A DNA stretch of 64,000 nucleotides from contig NZ_NBXB01000020.1 of the NCBI RefSeq assembly GCF_003399635.1, positions 1-64,000 of the forward strand, written 5' to 3'. Every line of letters begins with the position of its first letter. The first letter of the stretch is position 1. Shown in pieces: positions 62,737-64,000 of the stretch. Made by a program: the position numbers and the translations under genes. Source of the DNA: Subtercola boreus (lineage in GTDB: Bacteria; Actinomycetota; Actinomycetes; Actinomycetales; Microbacteriaceae). The notes beneath the pieces were generated by a model, which was not told where the DNA came from, searched no databases, and saw nothing but the letters and a program-made list of their open reading frames with translations.

Positions 62737-64000
62737 GGGTTTCCTTCTGTACTTTGAGAGGTGAATGGGTGGAATCGTCGCCCGAGCGCCAGCCGCTGAA
62801 ATGCGCCGCGGACGAAATGGATGCTCGCTCCCCGTTCGTGCGAGATATTCCGTTTTCGGCATACATACCGATGACGGTGCCGGTGAACCCGGCGGCGACC
62901 TCGGTGGAAAGGTAGCGGCTGTCGAGGGAGGCGAGGGTGCGCCACTCGCCACGTGCGGATTCGCGGAAGGCGAATTCGTACAAGCCGCTTCCCTCGAGCG
63001 GGTTGGTGCTGCGATTCGGCACCGCGCGAATCCTGAGCTGTACCGAGGGTGCGGCAGTGGGTGCGCTGCCCACCTGCTGCGAGAGGTCACCGATCCGCGC
63101 GATCACCTCGACGTAGCGGGTGCCGCCGCGCGCGACGAGTAAGATGTGGTAATGGTGACGCTCATCGCGCCGCGCAGCGAGTCCGGCTGCGGCCGGCGCA
63201 ATGAGATCCGCCGTCACAGCGCGGCCGGCCTCGGCTTCCACAGCCGATCCGCCGAGCTCAAGCGCGAGGCCACCAAGCCGCACCTCGACCTGGGCGAAGA
63301 ACCCGTGGGTGCTCTGCCGCCGCCCTACGAAGGCCGGCGTTTCGGGGTCGTCGAGCGTCGATGCCGTTGGGGTCAGCACGAGCTCGCCGTCGCCGACCCG
63401 CGCGAAGGGGGGTTCGGCGGTACGGATGAAGAGCCATCCGGGGTCGAGGGTGTCTGCTACGAAGTCGTCGGCGAACGCGGCCGAGACCGGGTTGCCCGAG
63501 AAGCCCGTCGTGAGCGGCACACGTTTGTCAGTGCCGAAGACGGGCCACTGGTCATCCGGCTCGCCTTGCCACGAGACCGGCACCAGAAACGTCTCGCGCC
63601 CGAGCAGCTGGTAGCCGTGGCCGCCAAGAGGCCTGCTGCCGAGAACGACGGCCCACCATTCGCCCGCAGAGGTCTCGACGAGATCGGCGTGACCCACCGC
63701 CTGAATGGGTGACGACAGGCCGCGATGGGTGAGCACGGGATTGCCGGGATGCGCTTCGTACGGGCCTTCGAGCGCGGCGGAGCGGGCGACAGTCACCGCA
63801 TGGCCGGCACTCGTGCCTCCCTCGGCGATCACCAGATACCAGAAGTCACCGACGCGGTAGAGGTGCGGACCTTCGGGGGCGTTGCCGCCGGTGCCGACCC
63901 AGAGTTCGATCTCGTCGCTCAACGCCGTACCGGTGCTGAGGTCGACGAAGAAGCCGCGGATGCTGGTTCCTGTTGAATAGTGGAAGAAGGCTCGGTCGCC
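62729..64000 (-). CDS. GH43 glycoside hydrolase, N-terminus beyond the window
   Basis: The frame is open from the window edge; 423 residues are visible. The general-acid segment NAPEGPHLYRVGDFWYLVIAEGG, then NPVLTHRGLSSPIQAVGHADLVET and the C-terminal beta-sandwich (GLAARRDERHHYHILLVARGG) parallel the next gene, so the two are paralogues. The general base Asp is outside the window. First visible gene of the leftward GH43-GH43-MFS operon. Confidence 0.88.
   Translation of the reverse strand, partial: GDRAFFHYSTGTSIRGFFVDLSTGTALSDEIELWVGTGGNAPEGPHLYRVGDFWYLVIAEGGTSAGHAVTVARSAALEGPYEAHPGNPVLTHRGLSSPIQAVGHADLVETSAGEWWAVVLGSRPLGGHGYQLLGRETFLVPVSWQGEPDDQWPVFGTDKRVPLTTGFSGNPVSAAFADDFVADTLDPGWLFIRTAEPPFARVGDGELVLTPTASTLDDPETPAFVGRRQSTHGFFAQVEVRLGGLALELGGSAVEAEAGRAVTADLIAPAAAGLAARRDERHHYHILLVARGGTRYVEVIARIGDLSQQVGSAPTAAPSVQLRIRAVPNRSTNPLEGSGLYEFAFRESARGEWRTLASLDSRYLSTEVAAGFTGTVIGMYAENGISRTNGERASISSAAHFSGWRSGDDSTHSPLKVQKETRV

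Overview
The window is high-GC DNA with dense, often overlapping genes. GTG/TTG starts, a leaderless-type promoter, LPXTG-like anchors, SigJ/ECF41-type sigma factor, an LCP cell-wall enzyme and MesD/MesX all point to an actinobacterium. The gene content (plant-polysaccharide glycosidases, several LLM oxidoreductases) fits a soil- or plant-associated member of the Microbacteriaceae, but that family assignment is inference.

Layout. 1-7,010: the end of an IS256-type element inserted into the 3' end of a giant secreted RHS/YD-repeat gene, which follows a cell-wall-anchored TSP3-like protein in a two-gene operon. 7,080-24,490: ordinary chromosomal genes mixed with decayed ones: an LLM flavin oxidoreductase, an aldehyde dehydrogenase/DUF779 pair with its GAF regulator, two MFS exporters' worth of transport including one DHA2 exporter, a glucose-6-phosphate dehydrogenase homologue, ArsR/DUF2071, an LCP ligase, a second LLM enzyme, an ECF41 sigma factor with a DUF1059 partner, and a VOC protein. 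24,490-30,400: fragments (ATPase, membrane and GNAT remnants) between intact small genes. 30,400-32,435: the folate-independent methionine synthase pair mesX-mesD. 32,436-35,300: mobile-element debris (tyrosine recombinase, IstB-like and DUF2254 remnants) around a chrB operon.

35,300-52,250 is the most interesting block. It holds a cation antiporter, an orphan cytochrome oxidase subunit I, a MarR regulator and an eight-gene operon of complex I-like subunits (A, a B/D-like fusion, H, J, K, L, M, N). The operon has no NADH-oxidising or Fe-S subunits. It diverges from csoR-copZ-copA-DUF6153-DUF305, and a CsoR-type palindrome lies in front of both arms. The B/D-like protein has lost the N2 cluster cysteines and carries a Met/Asp-rich linker; the J subunit is also very Met-rich. 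I read this as a copper-regulated, complex I-derived membrane machine whose function is unknown.

52,359-64,000 is a carbohydrate locus. A GH37-like hydrolase diverges from an ABC importer (binding protein and two permeases, no ATPase) and a GH78 alpha-L-rhamnosidase, across a LacI-type operator. A convergent GH43-GH43-MFS operon faces them. Together they suggest use of rhamnose/arabinose-containing plant polymers. No tRNA, rRNA, CRISPR array or replication origin was recognised.
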